A DNA stretch of 14,468 nt from Selenomonas sp. AE3005 (GTDB lineage Bacteria; Bacillota; Negativicutes; Selenomonadales; Selenomonadaceae): the NCBI RefSeq assembly GCF_905233635.1, contig NZ_CAJODG010000050.1:1-14468 (forward strand), in the 5' to 3' direction. Shown here one piece after another: positions 13,285 to 14,468 of this stretch (position 1 is its first letter; each line of letters begins with the position of its first letter). The notes under the pieces were generated by a model. The model saw nothing but the letters and a program-made list of their open reading frames with translations. It was not told where the DNA came from and made no database searches. The position numbers were made by a program, and so were the translations under genes.

Positions 13285-13290
13285 GTAACT

Positions 13291-13302
13291 CAGGAATTCC
13301 TG
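13291..13302. repeat. 12-bp palindrome in the atpI-atpB gap
   Basis: CAGGAATTCCTG is a perfect palindrome that overlaps the beginning of the GGGAGGAGG ribosome binding region of atpB. It could form a small hairpin that modulates atpB initiation, or be incidental. Confidence 0.4.
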
Positions 13303-13330
13303 GGAGGAGGTTGAGGTATATGCCGAAGTA

Positions 13331-13978
13331 GTGCAGTTTGCTGGCTTTACCTTCAATTGGGAAACTCTGGTCATGACCTGGATTACGATGGCGATAGTGC
13401 TGCTTATAGCAGTGCTGGCAACCCGCAATCTGCAGATGGTGCCGACTGGCTGGCAGAATGTGGTGGAGGCAATCGTGGTCTGGCTGCATGAACAGATTGA
13501 CGCGACCATGGGCAAAAACGGACGCTTTTTGGCGCCCTTTGTCGTGTCGCTCTTTATGTTCCTGCTGGTTTCCAACTGGCTGGGGCTTATCCCAAAGATG
13601 GCATCACCGACAAATGACTTGAACACCACTTTAGGCCTTGCACTCTTGGTCATCGTGATGGTGCACGGACTGGGGCTTTACATGAAAGGCGGTCATTACA
13701 TCGCGCATTTCTTCCAGCCCACGCCGGTCTTTGTCATCATCAACGCCATAGAGGAAGTTGCCAAGCCTATTACGCTGGCCTTCCGTCTATTCGGCAACAT
13801 TCTGGCAGGTGAAATTCTTATTATCATCCTGCTGCAGCTCATGCCAATCTGGATGCCGATACCGTCAGTTATCTGGCTGGCTTTCAGTATCTTTATCGGC
13901 GGAGTTCAGGCTTTCATCTTCACTATGCTGTCCATGGCATATCTGGCCAATGCAGTGAAGAGCGAAGAAGAAGGCTAA
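13331..13978 (+). CDS. atpB: ATP synthase F0 subunit a
   Basis: Membrane stator subunit that forms the ion half-channels against the c-ring. It has 215 residues from GTG 13331, with hydrophobic helices at about 14-34 and 64-85, GLALLVIVMVHGLGLYM, and two C-terminal helices. The essential arginine is R152 in LAFRLFGN, with the following NILAGE and the downstream FIGGVQAFIFTMLSMAYLANA hallmark. The start is odd. A well-placed ATG at 13320, behind GGAGGAGG, runs only ATG-CCG-AAG-TAG, and that TAG overlaps GTG 13331 by one base. Adding one G near 13323-13326 would join ATG 13320 to this frame (M-P-E-V-V-Q or M-A-E-V-V-Q). A single-base deletion, a sequence error, or coupled reinitiation at GTG are all possible. 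The body of the gene is intact. Confidence 0.93.
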   Translation: MQFAGFTFNWETLVMTWITMAIVLLIAVLATRNLQMVPTGWQNVVEAIVVWLHEQIDATMGKNGRFLAPFVVSLFMFLLVSNWLGLIPKMASPTNDLNTTLGLALLVIVMVHGLGLYMKGGHYIAHFFQPTPVFVIINAIEEVAKPITLAFRLFGNILAGEILIIILLQLMPIWMPIPSVIWLAFSIFIGGVQAFIFTMLSMAYLANAVKSEEEG

Positions 13979-14024
13979 GACATACTGGGAATTTTTGTTA
14001 AAGGTTATTAAGGAGGATTTTTTC

Positions 14025-14276
14025 ATGGAAAACGCAATTATGGTAGCCGCTGCTCTCGTTGGCGCAGGTATTACGATGGGTCTTGCCGCAATCGGCGCTG
14101 GTATCGGTGATGGTCTTGTAACGAGCCGTTTCATCGAAGGTATCACCCGCCAGCCGGAAGCCAAGAGCACGCTCTTCACCAACACCCTTATCTCCGTTGG
14201 TTTGATCGAGTCCATGGCTATCATCGCAACCGTTGTTGCCCTCATCATGCTCTATGCAAACCCGCTCATCAAATAA
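14025..14276 (+). CDS. atpE: ATP synthase F0 subunit c
   Basis: Proteolipid of the rotary c-ring, 83 residues forming a two-helix hairpin joined by the conserved polar loop RQPEA (42-46). The ion-binding carboxylate in helix 2 is E62, followed by S63. Helix 1 carries D29 in GIGDG, exactly 33 residues earlier, at the position occupied by Gln32 in the Na-dependent Ilyobacter c subunit and by Glu in the two-carboxylate Fusobacterium type. The Thr after ES in Na-type rings is M64 here. Ion specificity therefore cannot be read with confidence. The start is ATG 14025 with AGGAGG at 14011-14016, 8 nt upstream; the longer reading from TTG or ATG near 13995 would include the ribosome binding site in the coding region. 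It lies 46 bp after atpB. Confidence 0.97.
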   Translation: MENAIMVAAALVGAGITMGLAAIGAGIGDGLVTSRFIEGITRQPEAKSTLFTNTLISVGLIESMAIIATVVALIMLYANPLIK

Positions 14277-14315
14277 TTTTCTTTGATGAATTGCTTAATA
14301 AAGGGGGCATAGGAA

Positions 14316-14468
14316 TTGATCGAGTTAAATGGGACGTTTATTGCGCAGATCATAAACTTCCTCATTCTGGTTGTTTTACTCCGCGCATTTGCGTATAAAC
14401 CCGTAGTCAACATGCTCAAAGCCCGTCAGGATAAGATTCAGGAAAGCCTTGATAAAGCCGATGCCGAT
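14316..14468 (+). CDS. atpF: ATP synthase F0 subunit b (5' part)
   Basis: The first 51 codons of the peripheral-stalk subunit b; the gene runs off the window. The product begins MIELNGTFIAQIINFLILVV, a single membrane anchor, then YKPVVNMLKARQDKIQESLDKADAD, the start of the long charged helix that reaches F1. It is read from TTG 14316, with AAAGGGGG at 14300-14307 8 nt upstream, 39 bp after atpE. The K-P-V/I-x-x-x-L-x-x-R pattern after the membrane helix is characteristic of AtpF. Confidence 0.93.
   Translation, partial: MIELNGTFIAQIINFLILVVLLRAFAYKPVVNMLKARQDKIQESLDKADAD

Noticed and set aside
1..14468. CRISPR array, insertion sequence or prophage material
   Set aside because: No repeat-spacer periodicity, transposase, terminal inverted repeats or phage genes were seen; the only longer direct repeat is the tRNA-Gly duplication.

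Overview
The window reads as ordinary chromosome of a low-to-mid GC Gram-positive-lineage bacterium. It has strong AAGGAGG ribosome binding sites, sigma-A promoters, CCA encoded in the tRNA genes and an atpI-atpB-atpE-atpF order. Protein sequence character, mainly the GDG-type ATP synthase c subunit and the YSVD-type hypothetical protein, suggests a member of the Negativicutes, perhaps Selenomonas-like. That placement is inference from recalled similarity. Every supported gene lies on the + strand.

Layout. 1-347: AT-rich non-coding DNA ending in a cluster of four DnaA-box-like nonamers, two of them perfect. 348-4865: a ~1,505-aa SF1 (Upf1-like) helicase with a C-terminal endonuclease-fold domain whose active-site residues appear lost. 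4876-5479: a tRNA operon with an A-tract and consensus promoter, two identical tRNA-Gly(GCC), a CAU tRNA (Met or lysidine-Ile), tRNA-Arg(ACG), tRNA-Tyr(GTA), then a terminator. 5521-6258: a secreted peptidoglycan-binding/3D-domain protein with its own promoter and a 3' hairpin. 6283-7578: an M18 aminopeptidase. 7662-8448: a monocistronic unit for an unrecognised Thr-rich protein. 8468-9463: an L-asparaginase of type II sequence but without a signal peptide. 9533-9564: a terminator-like hairpin just ahead of the next gene. 9584-11893: a FIST-domain sensor fused to a histidine-kinase-like module in which Arg replaces the phosphorylated His. 11913-12590: an Hsp20 gene with a promoter built over an 8-bp-phased TTGAC repeat, a leader that can pair with its own ribosome binding site, and a strong terminator. 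12655-14468: the start of the F0F1 ATP synthase operon (atpI, atpB, atpE, start of atpF) behind a promoter and a ~220-nt AT-rich leader.

Functional reading. The segment is housekeeping material (tRNAs, protein and amino-acid catabolism, cell-wall turnover, heat shock, ATP synthesis) with two less ordinary proteins, the giant helicase and the FIST pseudokinase. I found no CRISPR array, insertion sequence, phage gene or multi-gene defence island. The points most worth checking are the DnaA-box cluster, the FIST pseudokinase, the possible Hsp20 RNA thermometer with its phased operator, the apparent one-base lesion at the atpB start, and a c subunit with two carboxylates in the ion-binding region.
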